56,441 nucleotides of DNA from Flavobacteriaceae bacterium UBA5544 (GCA_002426755.1 DINI01000019.1:21906-78346), one strand, 5' to 3'. Counted from the stretch's first letter, positions 24,674-32,544 are shown. Made by a program: numbers and translations. The notes: a model not told the origin generated them from the sequence alone.

Positions 24674-25705
24674 TTAAGACATTTCTCCACGCAATGAGGT
24701 TTCAAATATGGTTTTGAACGTTTTAGCAGAAATTTTTTCACCTAATAGATACATCAGTTTAGCAATCGCAGCTTCTGTCGTAATATCTTTCCCCGAAATT
24801 AGCCCCAAAGTTTTGAGTTGGGAACTTGTTTCATATTGTCCCATCATAACGCTTCCTCCCGAACATTGGGTGACGTTGATAACAGGCAACCCCTTCCTTA
24901 AAGTTTGTTTCATCAAATCTAAAAACCATGGTTCGGTAGTGGTGTTTCCAGCTCCATAAGTTTCCAAAATGACTCCTTCGAGGTTTGGAGTGTTCAGAAT
25001 ACTTTCCAAAACTGACTTGGAAACCCCAGGAAATAGCTTAATTAAAGCTATGTTACTATCAAAAATCTTATGGACTTTTAGTTTTTTCCTGAAATTAGGT
25101 TTCAACAAATACTCCTTGAATATTTTTAAGTGAACTCCAGATTCGGCAAGACATGGATAATTCAACGATTCAAAAGCCTCAAAATGTTCAGCATTTATTT
25201 TAGTCGTTCTGTTTCCTCTATATAGTTTGTATTCAAAATAAAGTCCCACTTCCTTAATTATCGGTTTGCCATTTTTTTGTTGCGACGCCATTTGAATTGA
25301 GGTAATCAAATTTTCTTTGGCATCAGTACGCAAATCACCAATAGGGAGTTGTGACCCTGTGAAAATTACAGGTTTGGTCAGGTTTTCGAGCATGAAGCTC
25401 AATGCGGAAGCCGAATAACTCATGGTATCGCTCCCGTGCAGTACGACAAAACCATCAAAATCATTATAATTATCTTCAATGATTTCGGCAATCTGTACCC
25501 AATATTCAGGATTCATGTTTGAAGAATCGATTGGATTTTTGAATGAGATGGTTTTAATGTCACAATCCAGCAATTTCAGTTCTGGAATTTTTTTTAAAAG
25601 ATTACTGAAGTCAAATGCTTTTAAAGCTCCTGAATTTGAATCTTTAATCATCCCAATCGTACCACCGGTATAAATAAGCAAAATAGTTGGCTGTGAATTT
25701 GGCAT
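24674..25705 (-). CDS. ansA: Type I L-asparaginase
   Basis: This 343-residue enzyme has TGGTIG at residues 13-18 with catalytic T13, and HGSDTMSYSASALSF (90-104) with the second catalytic Thr. There is no signal peptide, consistent with the cytoplasmic, low-affinity type I enzyme. It hydrolyses asparagine to aspartate and ammonia. The gene begins two bases after the tatD stop, so the two form an operon. Confidence 0.94.
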   Translation of the reverse strand: MPNSQPTILLIYTGGTIGMIKDSNSGALKAFDFSNLLKKIPELKLLDCDIKTISFKNPIDSSNMNPEYWVQIAEIIEDNYNDFDGFVVLHGSDTMSYSASALSFMLENLTKPVIFTGSQLPIGDLRTDAKENLITSIQMASQQKNGKPIIKEVGLYFEYKLYRGNRTTKINAEHFEAFESLNYPCLAESGVHLKIFKEYLLKPNFRKKLKVHKIFDSNIALIKLFPGVSKSVLESILNTPNLEGVILETYGAGNTTTEPWFLDLMKQTLRKGLPVINVTQCSGGSVMMGQYETSSQLKTLGLISGKDITTEAAIAKLMYLLGEKISAKTFKTIFETSLRGEMS

Positions 25706-25707
25706 AC

Positions 25708-26475
25708 CTATATATTAAAGATGTCTTTGGAATTTTGAGTGGTAATTTCGGCAATTTTTTCCTCGGAAAGACCATAAATCTCCGATAGTTTTTCCAAAAC
25801 CCTGACTATGTACGAGCTTTCATTGCGTTTACCACGATAAGGTTTTGGTGCCAAATACGGTGAATCGGTTTCGAGAACAATATGTTTTAAATCAATTTGA
25901 TTCAAAAATTGGTCAATTCCCCCGTTTTTAAATGTTGCAACGCCTCCAATACCCAATTTCATGTTATAGGAAATGGCTTTTTGGGCCTGTTCCAAAGTAC
26001 CAGTGAAACAATGGAATATTCCGTACAAATCATCAGCTTTTTCCTCTTCCAAAACCTCAAAAATCTCAGCAAACGCTTCTCTGCAATGAATGACAATGGG
26101 AAGTTTATGGTGTTTGGCCAATTGTATTTGATGTTTAAAGGCTTCAATTTGAATTGGCAAGGTACTTTTGTCCCAATACAAATCAATTCCGATCTCGCCA
26201 ATTGCATAAAATTTATGTTTAGCGAGCATTTCCTCCACATGAAGCAATTCCTTTTTATAATTATCCTTCACGGAAGTTGGATGTAATCCCATCATCAAAA
26301 ACATATGATCGGGGAATTCGGCTTCCAACTTTAGCATGGAATCTGTATAAGTTGAATCGATTGCTGGGATGAAAAAACGAGTTATATTTTGATTAATCGC
26401 GCGAAGAATCATTTCGTGCCTATCATCATCAAATGCTTCACTATATAAATGAGTATGTGTGTCGGTAATTATCAT
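25708..26475 (-). CDS. tatD: TatD-family metal-dependent hydrolase / DNase
   Basis: The 255-residue TIM-barrel protein has the metal ligands DTHTHL (5-10), GEIGIDLYW, VIHCREAF, FHCFTG and ETDSPYLAPK. The family includes 3'-5' DNases active in DNA repair and some proofreading deacylases, so the exact substrate is open. Its start codon is 43 bases from the divergent retropepsin-like gene. Confidence 0.92.
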   Translation of the reverse strand: MIITDTHTHLYSEAFDDDRHEMILRAINQNITRFFIPAIDSTYTDSMLKLEAEFPDHMFLMMGLHPTSVKDNYKKELLHVEEMLAKHKFYAIGEIGIDLYWDKSTLPIQIEAFKHQIQLAKHHKLPIVIHCREAFAEIFEVLEEEKADDLYGIFHCFTGTLEQAQKAISYNMKLGIGGVATFKNGGIDQFLNQIDLKHIVLETDSPYLAPKPYRGKRNESSYIVRVLEKLSEIYGLSEEKIAEITTQNSKDIFNI

Positions 26476-26494
26476 TTTACAAAATTAATCGTTT

Positions 26495-26502
26495 TATATT
26501 TG
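26495..26502 (+). promoter_or_regulatory. -7 box for the retropepsin-like gene
   Basis: TATATTTG matches TAnnTTTG exactly, 15 bases before ATG 26518. A TTTAC at 26476-26480 could act as -33. It supports the ATG at 26518 over the longer frame from 26449. Confidence 0.6.
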
Positions 26503-26517
26503 TACAAACATAAAATC

Positions 26518-26958
26518 ATGACAACGTTGAAAGATTTTCTTCTGGAAAAGGGTTATACAAAAATTAAATTGACCCTTACCAAGACCAATCATTTTGAAAT
26601 AAAAGCCACCATCAATGGCGTTAAAGGTCTTTTTATTTTAGATACTGGTGCATCGAGTTCGTGTGTGGGTTTTGAAGCTGTTGAAACATTTAAACTACAA
26701 GCCAAAGACAGTGAAATAAAAGCAGCAGGTGCAGGAGCAATTGATATGCTGACTCAAATAGCAAAAAAAAATAAACTTAAAATTGGAAAGTGGAAAAAGG
26801 ACAAGGTGGCTTTGATTTTGTTTAACTTAACTCATGTCAATACGGCTCTTACTTCTCATGATGCACAACCGGTTGATGGTATTATTGGTGCCGATATTTT
26901 AAAAAAAGGCAAAGCAGTGATTGATTATGATAAAAAATATTTATATCTAAAATTGTAG
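26518..26958 (+). CDS. Retropepsin-like (clan AA) aspartic protease domain protein
   Basis: The 146-residue protein has a single DTG motif at 42-44 (LFILDTGASSSCV) followed by hydrophobic strands and a second conserved glycine region (VDGIIGADIL), as in single-domain retropepsin-like proteins that dimerise. It has no signal peptide. Targets are unknown. The start ATG lies inside what would otherwise be an N-terminal extension reading through the tatD start region. Confidence 0.85.
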   Translation: MTTLKDFLLEKGYTKIKLTLTKTNHFEIKATINGVKGLFILDTGASSSCVGFEAVETFKLQAKDSEIKAAGAGAIDMLTQIAKKNKLKIGKWKKDKVALILFNLTHVNTALTSHDAQPVDGIIGADILKKGKAVIDYDKKYLYLKL

Positions 26959-27024
26959 TCTAATTCTTTATCTATTCATTTAAAGTAAGTATATTTATAG
27001 CTAAACTCTTCTTATTAATAGCAA

Positions 27025-27660
27025 ATGCAGGCCTCTATCATCATAGCAGACGACCATCCTCTTATCCTTAAAGGACTTAACGACTTCTTATTAGAAAAAA
27101 AATACGATGTGATGGCAAGTGCCACCAATGGTAAAGATGCGCTTCAATTGATTCAGGAACGTGAGCCAGATATTGCGATTTTGGATATCCGTATGCCTTT
27201 TTTAACTGGTTTGGAAATTGCAAAAATATGTAATGAGCAAAATCTATCTACAAAAATCATACTCATCACTTTTGAAAAAGAAGAAGCCATTTACAACCAA
27301 GCGAAATCCTTACATATATATGGTTATGTCCTAAAGGAATTTGCACTAGTGGAACTAGAAAACTGTATTGCCGCTGTCTTAAATGGCAAACGCTACTTTA
27401 GTCCAGAATTGATAAAATATTTGGAAATTGAGGAAGCTCCAGAAGAATTGGAACTGCTCACTCCAGCAGAAAGAAGGGTGTTAAAATTAATAGCTCAAAA
27501 CAAAACGGCTAAAGAGATAGGCCAGATTTTATTTGTTTCAGACCGGACCATTGAAAAGCACAAGAGTCATATTATAAAAAAGCTTGATTTAGAATCAAAA
27601 GGAGGTAGTTTGGCTCTTTTTGCAAAAGAAAACGAAGACTTTTTGAGCAAAAATACGTAG
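27025..27660 (+). CDS. NarL/LuxR-type response regulator, likely regulator of the downstream modules
   Basis: The 211-residue protein has a receiver domain (1-120) with acidic pair D9-D10, phospho-acceptor D54 in LDIRMP, T82 and K104. A LuxR-type helix-turn-helix spans about 145-205 (LTPAERRVLKLIAQNKTAKEIG, VSDRTIEKHKSHIIKKL). No sensor kinase is in the window, so the input is unknown. Its last three codons, AAT ACG TAG, are also the left arm of the first of three identical palindromes downstream, which I propose as its binding sites. Confidence 0.93.
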   Translation: MQASIIIADDHPLILKGLNDFLLEKKYDVMASATNGKDALQLIQEREPDIAILDIRMPFLTGLEIAKICNEQNLSTKIILITFEKEEAIYNQAKSLHIYGYVLKEFALVELENCIAAVLNGKRYFSPELIKYLEIEEAPEELELLTPAERRVLKLIAQNKTAKEIGQILFVSDRTIEKHKSHIIKKLDLESKGGSLALFAKENEDFLSKNT

Positions 27661-27671
27661 TTCTACGTATT
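27652..27671. promoter_or_regulatory. Palindrome 1, proposed response-regulator operator
   Basis: AATACGTAGTTCTACGTATT has two perfect 9-bp inverted arms around TT. The left arm is the end of the response-regulator gene including its TAG stop. It lies exactly 21 bases before the module's -7 box. Two identical copies follow at 27991 and 28166. Binding by the adjacent regulator is inferred from position. Confidence 0.8.
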
Positions 27672-27672
27672 G

Positions 27673-27700
27673 TTTGATGTGTAATTAATCACGACATTTA
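27673..27700 (+). promoter_or_regulatory. Core promoter of module 1
   Basis: TTTG (27673-27676) and GACATTTA (27693-27700) resemble -33 and -7 elements with 16 bases between, shorter than usual, as often seen where an activator helps. The next bases, CAGTGCTATTAAT, are shared with module 3 and nearly with module 2. Start expected near 27705. Confidence 0.55.
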
Positions 27701-27704
27701 CAGT

Positions 27705-27768
27705 GCTATTAATCAATCCATTTTAGGAATCATAAAAGCTCTGGATTGTCAATTATTCAGAGCTTTTA
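27705..27768 (+). ncRNA. Candidate small RNA / structured leader, module 1
   Basis: From the predicted start a transcript of about 64 nt would end in a hairpin: AAAAGCTCTGGAT (27734-27746) pairs with ATTCAGAGCTTTT (27755-27767), 13 pairs including one G-U, with an 8-base loop. The T run lies within the stem, so termination may be partial, with read-through into the small peptide gene at 27795. The same hairpin shape is conserved in modules 2 and 3, with compensatory changes. Confidence 0.5.
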
Positions 27769-27794
27769 CCTAGAAGGTTCAATTTTCAAACATC

Positions 27795-27899
27795 ATGAAA
27801 TCCAAAGTCAGTCTTATCAATACACTTTTCATTATTGGATTGGTCATCAGTTCAATTCTGGTTATATCAATGAATATTCTTGTTAATTTTTTTAGTTAG
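27795..27899 (+). CDS. 34-aa single-helix membrane peptide (module 1)
   Basis: ATG at 27795 to TAG at 27897-27899. The peptide has a short basic N-terminus (MKSKVS) and one hydrophobic helix ending in NILVNFFS. Over 25 residues (9-33) it shares 17 identities with the peptide of module 3 (28320-28433), which argues strongly that both are translated. It would be a single-pass inner-membrane peptide with the N-terminus inside. No known family such as type I toxins or KdpF is recognised. An intrinsic terminator follows 25 bases later. Confidence 0.7.
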   Translation: MKSKVSLINTLFIIGLVISSILVISMNILVNFFS

Positions 27900-27924
27900 T
27901 TATTTAGTTTAGTTTTATTAAGTG

Positions 27925-27963
27925 AAAAAAAGCGCAGTCTAGAATCTAGATTGCGCTTTTTTA
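27925..27963 (+). terminator. Intrinsic terminator of module 1
   Basis: GCGCAGTCTAG pairs with CTAGATTGCGC (one G-U) around AAT, flanked by A and T runs. It closes module 1. Confidence 0.88.
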
Positions 27964-27990
27964 TTGAAAAATGGCTCTTTTTTAACGAAA

Positions 27991-28010
27991 AATACGTAGT
28001 TCTACGTATT
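27991..28010. promoter_or_regulatory. Palindrome 2, proposed response-regulator operator
   Basis: This is an exact copy of the 20-bp palindrome at 27652, again followed after 21 bases by a -7-like box. Two T-rich bases after it differ only slightly from module 1 (GTTTGGTG against GTTTGATG). Confidence 0.8.
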
Positions 28011-28011
28011 G

Positions 28012-28039
28012 TTTGGTGTTATTATAAGGGCGATATTTG
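28012..28039 (+). promoter_or_regulatory. Core promoter of module 2
   Basis: TTTG at 28012-28015 and GATATTTG at 28032-28039, the latter the best -7 match of the three modules. TAATGCTATTAAT follows. Start expected near 28044. Confidence 0.55.
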
Positions 28040-28043
28040 TAAT

Positions 28044-28110
28044 GCTATTAATTCTTAGGGGGATTATTTAAACTAAAGGCTCTAGATATTTATTTATCTG
28101 GAGCTTTTTT
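28044..28110 (+). ncRNA. Candidate small RNA, module 2
   Basis: A transcript of about 67 nt would end at a good intrinsic terminator: GCTCTAGATA (28079-28088) pairs with TATCTGGAGC (28095-28104), with one T-G pair, followed by six T residues. In this module the peptide gene beyond is decayed, so the terminated RNA may be the only product. Confidence 0.5.
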
Positions 28111-28123
28111 CATTAGAACCTAT

Positions 28124-28150
28124 ATGATTGTTATAACTGATTTTTTTTAA
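28124..28150 (+). pseudogene. Decayed remnant of the module peptide (module 2)
   Basis: ATG at 28124 gives only MIVITDFF before TAA. It stands where modules 1 and 3 carry their peptide genes and its end recalls the ILVNFF ending of both. I read it as a deletion remnant, although eight codons are too few to prove descent. Confidence 0.35.
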
Positions 28151-28165
28151 ACATAATGAGTAAAA

Positions 28166-28185
28166 AATACGTAGTTCTACGTATT
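28166..28185. promoter_or_regulatory. Palindrome 3, proposed response-regulator operator
   Basis: This is the third exact copy of the 20-bp palindrome, 175 bases after copy 2, and again 21 bases before a -7-like box. Confidence 0.8.
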
Positions 28186-28186
28186 G

Positions 28187-28214
28187 TCTGATACTTTATT
28201 AATGCCGAAATTTA
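28187..28214 (+). promoter_or_regulatory. Core promoter of module 3
   Basis: TCTG (28187-28190) stands in place of TTTG. GAAATTTA (28207-28214) is the -7-like box, followed by CAGTGCTATTAAT as in module 1. Start expected near 28219. Confidence 0.5.
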
Positions 28215-28218
28215 CAGT

Positions 28219-28288
28219 GCTATTAATTTAGTTAATTATTAGGGTAATTATTTTAGAAGCACTGGATAGTCATTGATTCAGTGCTTTT
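28219..28288 (+). ncRNA. Candidate small RNA / structured leader, module 3
   Basis: AAGCACTGGAT (28257-28267) pairs with ATTCAGTGCTT (28276-28286), with one G-T pair. Relative to module 1 one stem pair has changed from T-A to A-T on both sides, a compensatory change that supports a folded RNA. Predicted length is about 70 nt, with read-through into the peptide gene at 28320. Confidence 0.5.
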
Positions 28289-28319
28289 ATTTAAAACTCA
28301 AATCTAAAAAACTGTCTGT

Positions 28320-28433
28320 ATGCCTACAATAAAAAAGAAGAATTATAATCTAGCCAACAAAGTATTAATTATAGGTTTGGTTTTAAGCGCCATCCTAATC
28401 ATAACCGCCAATATTCTTGTCAACTTTTTTTAG
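28320..28433 (+). CDS. 37-aa single-helix membrane peptide (module 3)
   Basis: ATG at 28320 to TAG at 28431-28433. The N-terminus is basic (MPTIKKKNYN) and residues 13-37 form one hydrophobic helix ending in NILVNFF, 17 of 25 identical to the module 1 peptide. The differences are mostly conservative (I/L, V/I, S/A, S/T) and at codon level many are synonymous, which suggests selection on the protein. Function unknown; a small membrane modulator or stress peptide is possible. Confidence 0.7.
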   Translation: MPTIKKKNYNLANKVLIIGLVLSAILIITANILVNFF

Positions 28434-28460
28434 ATTCTTTATCTATTAAGCTAGCAAGAA

Positions 28461-28500
28461 AAAAGGGCAACTTACCTACAAGTTGCCCTTTTGTTTTTTT
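28461..28500. terminator. Bidirectional terminator closing module 3 and the odhB gene
   Basis: AAAAGGGCAACTT (28461-28473) pairs perfectly with AAGTTGCCCTTTT (28480-28492) around six bases, with T runs after it. It also ends the leftward E2 gene, whose stop is at 28513. Confidence 0.92.
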
Positions 28501-28512
28501 AAAATCTTTTGT

Positions 28513-29748
28513 TTACAATTCTAAAGCGCGTCTAACGTCATTGTTCATCAATAATTCGGTAGGATTTTCTAAAGCCTCCTTAACTGCTACTAAAAACCCT
28601 ACGCTTTCTTTACCATCAATAATTCTGTGGTCGTAAGAGAGTGCAACATACATTATTGGTCGTATTTCTACATGACCATCGATTGCTACTGGTCGCTCAA
28701 CAATGTTATGCATACCAAGAATTCCACTTTGTGGTGGGTTGATGATTGGGGTGGATAACATACTTCCAAAAACACCTCCATTGGAAATTGTAAATGTTCC
28801 TCCTGTCATTTCATCAACTGTGATTTGTCCGTCACGCGCACGAATGGCCAAACGTTTAACTTCAGCTTCAACACCTCTGAAACTCAAGTTTTCAGCATTC
28901 CTGATCACAGGAACCATTAATCCTTTTGGTCCTGAAACGGCAATACTGATGTCGCAAAAATCGTAGCTTATCATTTCTTGCCCATCAATCATAGAATTAA
29001 CCGCTGGATACATTTTCAAAGCTCTCACAACGGCTAAGGTGAAGAAACTCATAAAACCTAAACCAACGCCATGTTTGTTTTTGAAGGTCTCTTTATATTC
29101 TTCACGAAGCTTGAAAATTGGTGACATATCAACCTCATTGAAGGTTGTCAACATTGCTGTAGTATTTTTTGCTTCAACTAGACGTTCTGCAACTTTGCGA
29201 CGCAACATAGACATTTTACTTCTTGATGAGCCTCTATTACCTCCAGTTGGTGTTCCCATAGATGGTGTCGCATTGACTGCATCTTCCTTTGTGATACGCC
29301 CATCTTTTCCCGAACCTTTGACATCGGAAGCAGACATGCTTTTTTCAGCTAATATCTTTTTTGCAGCTGGACTTGCAGTCCCCGTTGCATAGGTTTTAGT
29401 TTCTGCCGGAGCTTCAACCTTTGTCTCTTCTTTTTTAGGCTCTTCGGATTTCTTTTCTTCTTTTGCAGTAGATTTTTCTTCTTTAGAATCGCTTTCACCA
29501 CCTGGTTTTTCAGCGCTTGTGTCAATTAAACATACCACTTCTCCAACCGCAACAGCATCTCCTTCTTCAGCTTTTAGAGTAATAATGCCGCTAGCTTCAG
29601 CAGGAAGTTCTAATGTAGCCTTATCGCTATCAACTTCAGCAATGGCTTGGTCTTTTTCTACATAATCTCCATCTTCTACTAGCCAAGTTGCTATTTCAAC
29701 TTCTGTAATGGACTCTCCCGGCGACGGAACTTTCATTTCTAAAATCAT
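28513..29748 (-). CDS. odhB: 2-oxoglutarate dehydrogenase E2, dihydrolipoyllysine succinyltransferase
   Basis: The 411-residue E2 subunit has a lipoyl domain with the attachment Lys43 (EVDSDKATLELP). A charged Lys/Glu/Ala linker follows, then a peripheral subunit-binding domain near 125-160 (ASPAAKKILAEK...GKDGRITKEDA) and a catalytic domain ending in SYDHRIIDGKESVGFL with the active-site His. It transfers succinyl groups to CoA in the TCA cycle. The gene follows sucA by 36 bases in one operon. The E3 gene is not in the window. Confidence 0.96.
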   Translation of the reverse strand: MILEMKVPSPGESITEVEIATWLVEDGDYVEKDQAIAEVDSDKATLELPAEASGIITLKAEEGDAVAVGEVVCLIDTSAEKPGGESDSKEEKSTAKEEKKSEEPKKEETKVEAPAETKTYATGTASPAAKKILAEKSMSASDVKGSGKDGRITKEDAVNATPSMGTPTGGNRGSSRSKMSMLRRKVAERLVEAKNTTAMLTTFNEVDMSPIFKLREEYKETFKNKHGVGLGFMSFFTLAVVRALKMYPAVNSMIDGQEMISYDFCDISIAVSGPKGLMVPVIRNAENLSFRGVEAEVKRLAIRARDGQITVDEMTGGTFTISNGGVFGSMLSTPIINPPQSGILGMHNIVERPVAIDGHVEIRPIMYVALSYDHRIIDGKESVGFLVAVKEALENPTELLMNNDVRRALEL

Positions 29749-29784
29749 CGTGTACTCTATTTTAGTGTTTTGTTATTTTCTTAA

Positions 29785-32544
29785 TTATCGTTGGTTGTTT
29801 TTTGTCTTATCAAATATAAAATCCATCACTTCTTGATGACGTCTTTTAGCACGTGTTGAGCTTCCAGCTGCTGGTGCTCCGTATGGCCGTAACGAAGCCA
29901 CTCTAAATGTTTTTGCTTCATCCAAATGCATCAACATATGACTGTAAGCTCCCATATTTCGTGGTTCTTCTTGTGCCCAAACGATATCATCCGCATTTTT
30001 ATATTTTGAAATAGCCTTGCGAATATCATCGGTTGGCAATGGGAATAATTGCTCGATCCTAACAAAGGCAACATCATCTCTGTTTAATTTTTCACGTTCT
30101 TCAATTAAATCATAATAGAATTTACCCGTTAAGAACACCAATGTTTTAATTTTTTCGTCTTTTGCGTTTTCAGCATCAATTACCATTTGGAAACTTCCAT
30201 TGGCAAATTCTTCGACCGTTGATACGCATTTAGGATGACGCAACAAGCTTTTTGGCGTAAAGACAATCAACGGTTTTCTAAAATTGGCTTTCATCTGCTT
30301 GCGCAACAAATGATACATATTTGCAGGTGTGGTGCAATCGGCAACAAACATATTGTCCACCGCGCATAATTGCAAATAACGCTCCATACGTGCGGATGAA
30401 TGTTCAGCGCCTTGGCCCTCATATCCATGTGGTAACAGCATGACCAATCCGTTTTGAAGCTTCCATTTGTCTTCGGCGGCAGAAATGTACTGATCCAACA
30501 TAATCTGCGCACCATTACTGAAATCACCAAATTGGGCTTCCCAAATGGTCAGGGTAATTGGACTTGCCATTGCATACCCATAATCGAATCCGACTACACC
30601 ATACTCTGATAACAGTGAATTAAAAATAAAGAATCGACCCTGTTTAGCGCTAATTTGATTTAATAACACAATTTCCTCTTCACTGTCTTCAACCTTTACA
30701 ACTGCATGACGGTGTGAAAATGTTCCACGTTCTACATCTTGACCAGAAAAACGAACATCAAAACCTTCTTCAAGTAAGGTCCCATACGCTAAATGCTCTG
30801 CCATTGCCCAATCTAGTTTGTCTTCCTCAAACATTGTTTTTCGGGACTCCACAAGACGTTCAATCTTTTTGATGAATTTTTTATCTTTAGGCAATGACGA
30901 AATAACATCTGTGATTTGGGATAACTTTTCTCTTGAAACTTTCGTGTTAATCGGTTTCATCATTTCAACTTCTGTGACATTCACAAAATCTTTCCATTCG
31001 TTTTGCATAAATGGTGTGATGACCGTTTTTTCCACTTTTCTTGAATCTTCAAGCTTTTCTTCGAGCGACGCTTTATAATCTTCTTCTAGCTTTGCAGTAT
31101 AATCTTTATCTATGATGCCTTCCTCCAACAATTTTTCATTATAGATTTCTCTTGGATTGTCGTGTTTGGCAATTGCTTTGTATAATTTTGGCTGGGTAAA
31201 GCGTGGTTCATCACCTTCGTTATGACCATACTTTCTATAACCCAACAAATCGATAAATACGTCACGCTTGAATTCCATTCTAAAATCCAAGGCAAACAAT
31301 ACAGCGTGCACCACAGCTTCCACATCATCGGCATTGACGTGCAAAACAGGTGATAAGGTTACTTTTCCGATATCTGTACAATAGGTACTGGAACGTGCAT
31401 CGAGATAATTGGTCGTAAAACCGATTTGATTGTTGACAACAATATGAATGGTTCCATTGGTTTTGTAACCATCCAATTGTGCCATTTGCACAATTTCATA
31501 AACAATTCCTTGCCCAGCAATAGCCGCATCACCGTGTACGACGATTGGCAATACTTGTGATGGATTGTCAGGATATTTATCGTCTTGTTTTGCTCTTACG
31601 ATTCCTTCAACCACCGCGCCAACAGTTTCCAGATGTGAAGGGTTTGGAGCAATGTTTAGATTTATTTTTTTGCCTCCTTTGGTTTCGCGGTCACTCGTCC
31701 AACCTAAATGGTATTTAACATCGCCATCAAAAATCTCTTGTTCGTAGTCTTTCCCATCAAATTCACTGAACAAATCTTTTGCAGATTTTCCAAAGATGTT
31801 TATAAGAGTGCTTAAACGTCCACGATGTGCCATTCCCATCACAAATTCCTGAACTCCATATTCTGAAGCCTTTTCAATCACTGCATCCAATGCTGGAATT
31901 AAAGATTCTCCACCTTCTAGCGAGAAACGCTTTTGTCCAACATATTTCGTGTGTAAAAAGTTTTCAAAAGAAACTGCCTCATTCAATTTTTTGAGAATGT
32001 GTTTTTTTTCTTCTGTAGAAAATTTTGGTTGATTATCGTTGATATTCAATTTAGATTGAATCCATTGTATTTCTTTAGGATTCCTAATGTACATATATTC
32101 AACACCAATGGAATAGCAATAGATTTTTTCGAGATGTTCGATGATATTGCTCAATGATTGTGCTCCAATTCCAATGATTTCACCAGCAGAAAAAATTGTG
32201 CTTAAGTCATTTTTGGACAGATTGAAATTTTCCAATGCCAATGTTGGCTCATATTTGCGGCGTTCACGAACCGGGTTTGTTTTTGTGAACAAGTGCCCTC
32301 TGTTTCGATAACCGTCAATCAACCGCACCACATTAAATTCCTTTTGCATATGTTCGGGAATTTCCGGTCTGATGCAATTTTCTTCCAAAATGCCATTCAA
32401 ATCAGCATTTTCAGAACCAAAATCAAAACCTTGGAAAAACGCTCTCCAACTTGGTTCAACTGAATCTGGGTTTTGTAAATATTGGTCGTATAATTCAGCA
32501 AAATATGCTGTGTGCGCTGCGTTAAGGAAGGAATATTTGTCCAT
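29785..32544 (-). CDS. sucA: 2-oxoglutarate dehydrogenase E1 component
   Basis: This 919-residue thiamine-diphosphate enzyme decarboxylates 2-oxoglutarate and succinylates E2. Recognisable parts are the N-terminal YFAELYDQYLQNPDSVEPSW, the substrate region GMAHRGRLSTLINI, the ThDP/Mg motif around GDAAIAGQG, and the C-terminal half with EGQGAEHSSARMER and EEPRNMGAYSHM. Length is normal. It heads the sucA-odhB operon, with a -7 box 40 bases upstream, and is divergent from a small barrel gene. Confidence 0.97.
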   Translation of the reverse strand: MDKYSFLNAAHTAYFAELYDQYLQNPDSVEPSWRAFFQGFDFGSENADLNGILEENCIRPEIPEHMQKEFNVVRLIDGYRNRGHLFTKTNPVRERRKYEPTLALENFNLSKNDLSTIFSAGEIIGIGAQSLSNIIEHLEKIYCYSIGVEYMYIRNPKEIQWIQSKLNINDNQPKFSTEEKKHILKKLNEAVSFENFLHTKYVGQKRFSLEGGESLIPALDAVIEKASEYGVQEFVMGMAHRGRLSTLINIFGKSAKDLFSEFDGKDYEQEIFDGDVKYHLGWTSDRETKGGKKINLNIAPNPSHLETVGAVVEGIVRAKQDDKYPDNPSQVLPIVVHGDAAIAGQGIVYEIVQMAQLDGYKTNGTIHIVVNNQIGFTTNYLDARSSTYCTDIGKVTLSPVLHVNADDVEAVVHAVLFALDFRMEFKRDVFIDLLGYRKYGHNEGDEPRFTQPKLYKAIAKHDNPREIYNEKLLEEGIIDKDYTAKLEEDYKASLEEKLEDSRKVEKTVITPFMQNEWKDFVNVTEVEMMKPINTKVSREKLSQITDVISSLPKDKKFIKKIERLVESRKTMFEEDKLDWAMAEHLAYGTLLEEGFDVRFSGQDVERGTFSHRHAVVKVEDSEEEIVLLNQISAKQGRFFIFNSLLSEYGVVGFDYGYAMASPITLTIWEAQFGDFSNGAQIMLDQYISAAEDKWKLQNGLVMLLPHGYEGQGAEHSSARMERYLQLCAVDNMFVADCTTPANMYHLLRKQMKANFRKPLIVFTPKSLLRHPKCVSTVEEFANGSFQMVIDAENAKDEKIKTLVFLTGKFYYDLIEEREKLNRDDVAFVRIEQLFPLPTDDIRKAISKYKNADDIVWAQEEPRNMGAYSHMLMHLDEAKTFRVASLRPYGAPAAGSSTRAKRRHQEVMDFIFDKTKNNQR

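Noticed and set aside
27652..27671. RNA hairpin formed by the palindrome
   Set aside because: The two-base centre is too tight for a good RNA loop, and the fixed distance to the promoter box fits a DNA operator better.
27652..28185. CRISPR array
   Set aside because: The three 20-bp repeats are 339 and 175 bases apart with related modules between them, no spacers and no cas genes.
26959..28512. Histidine kinase partner for the response regulator
   Set aside because: I looked on both strands around the regulator and found no kinase domain; the partner must be elsewhere.
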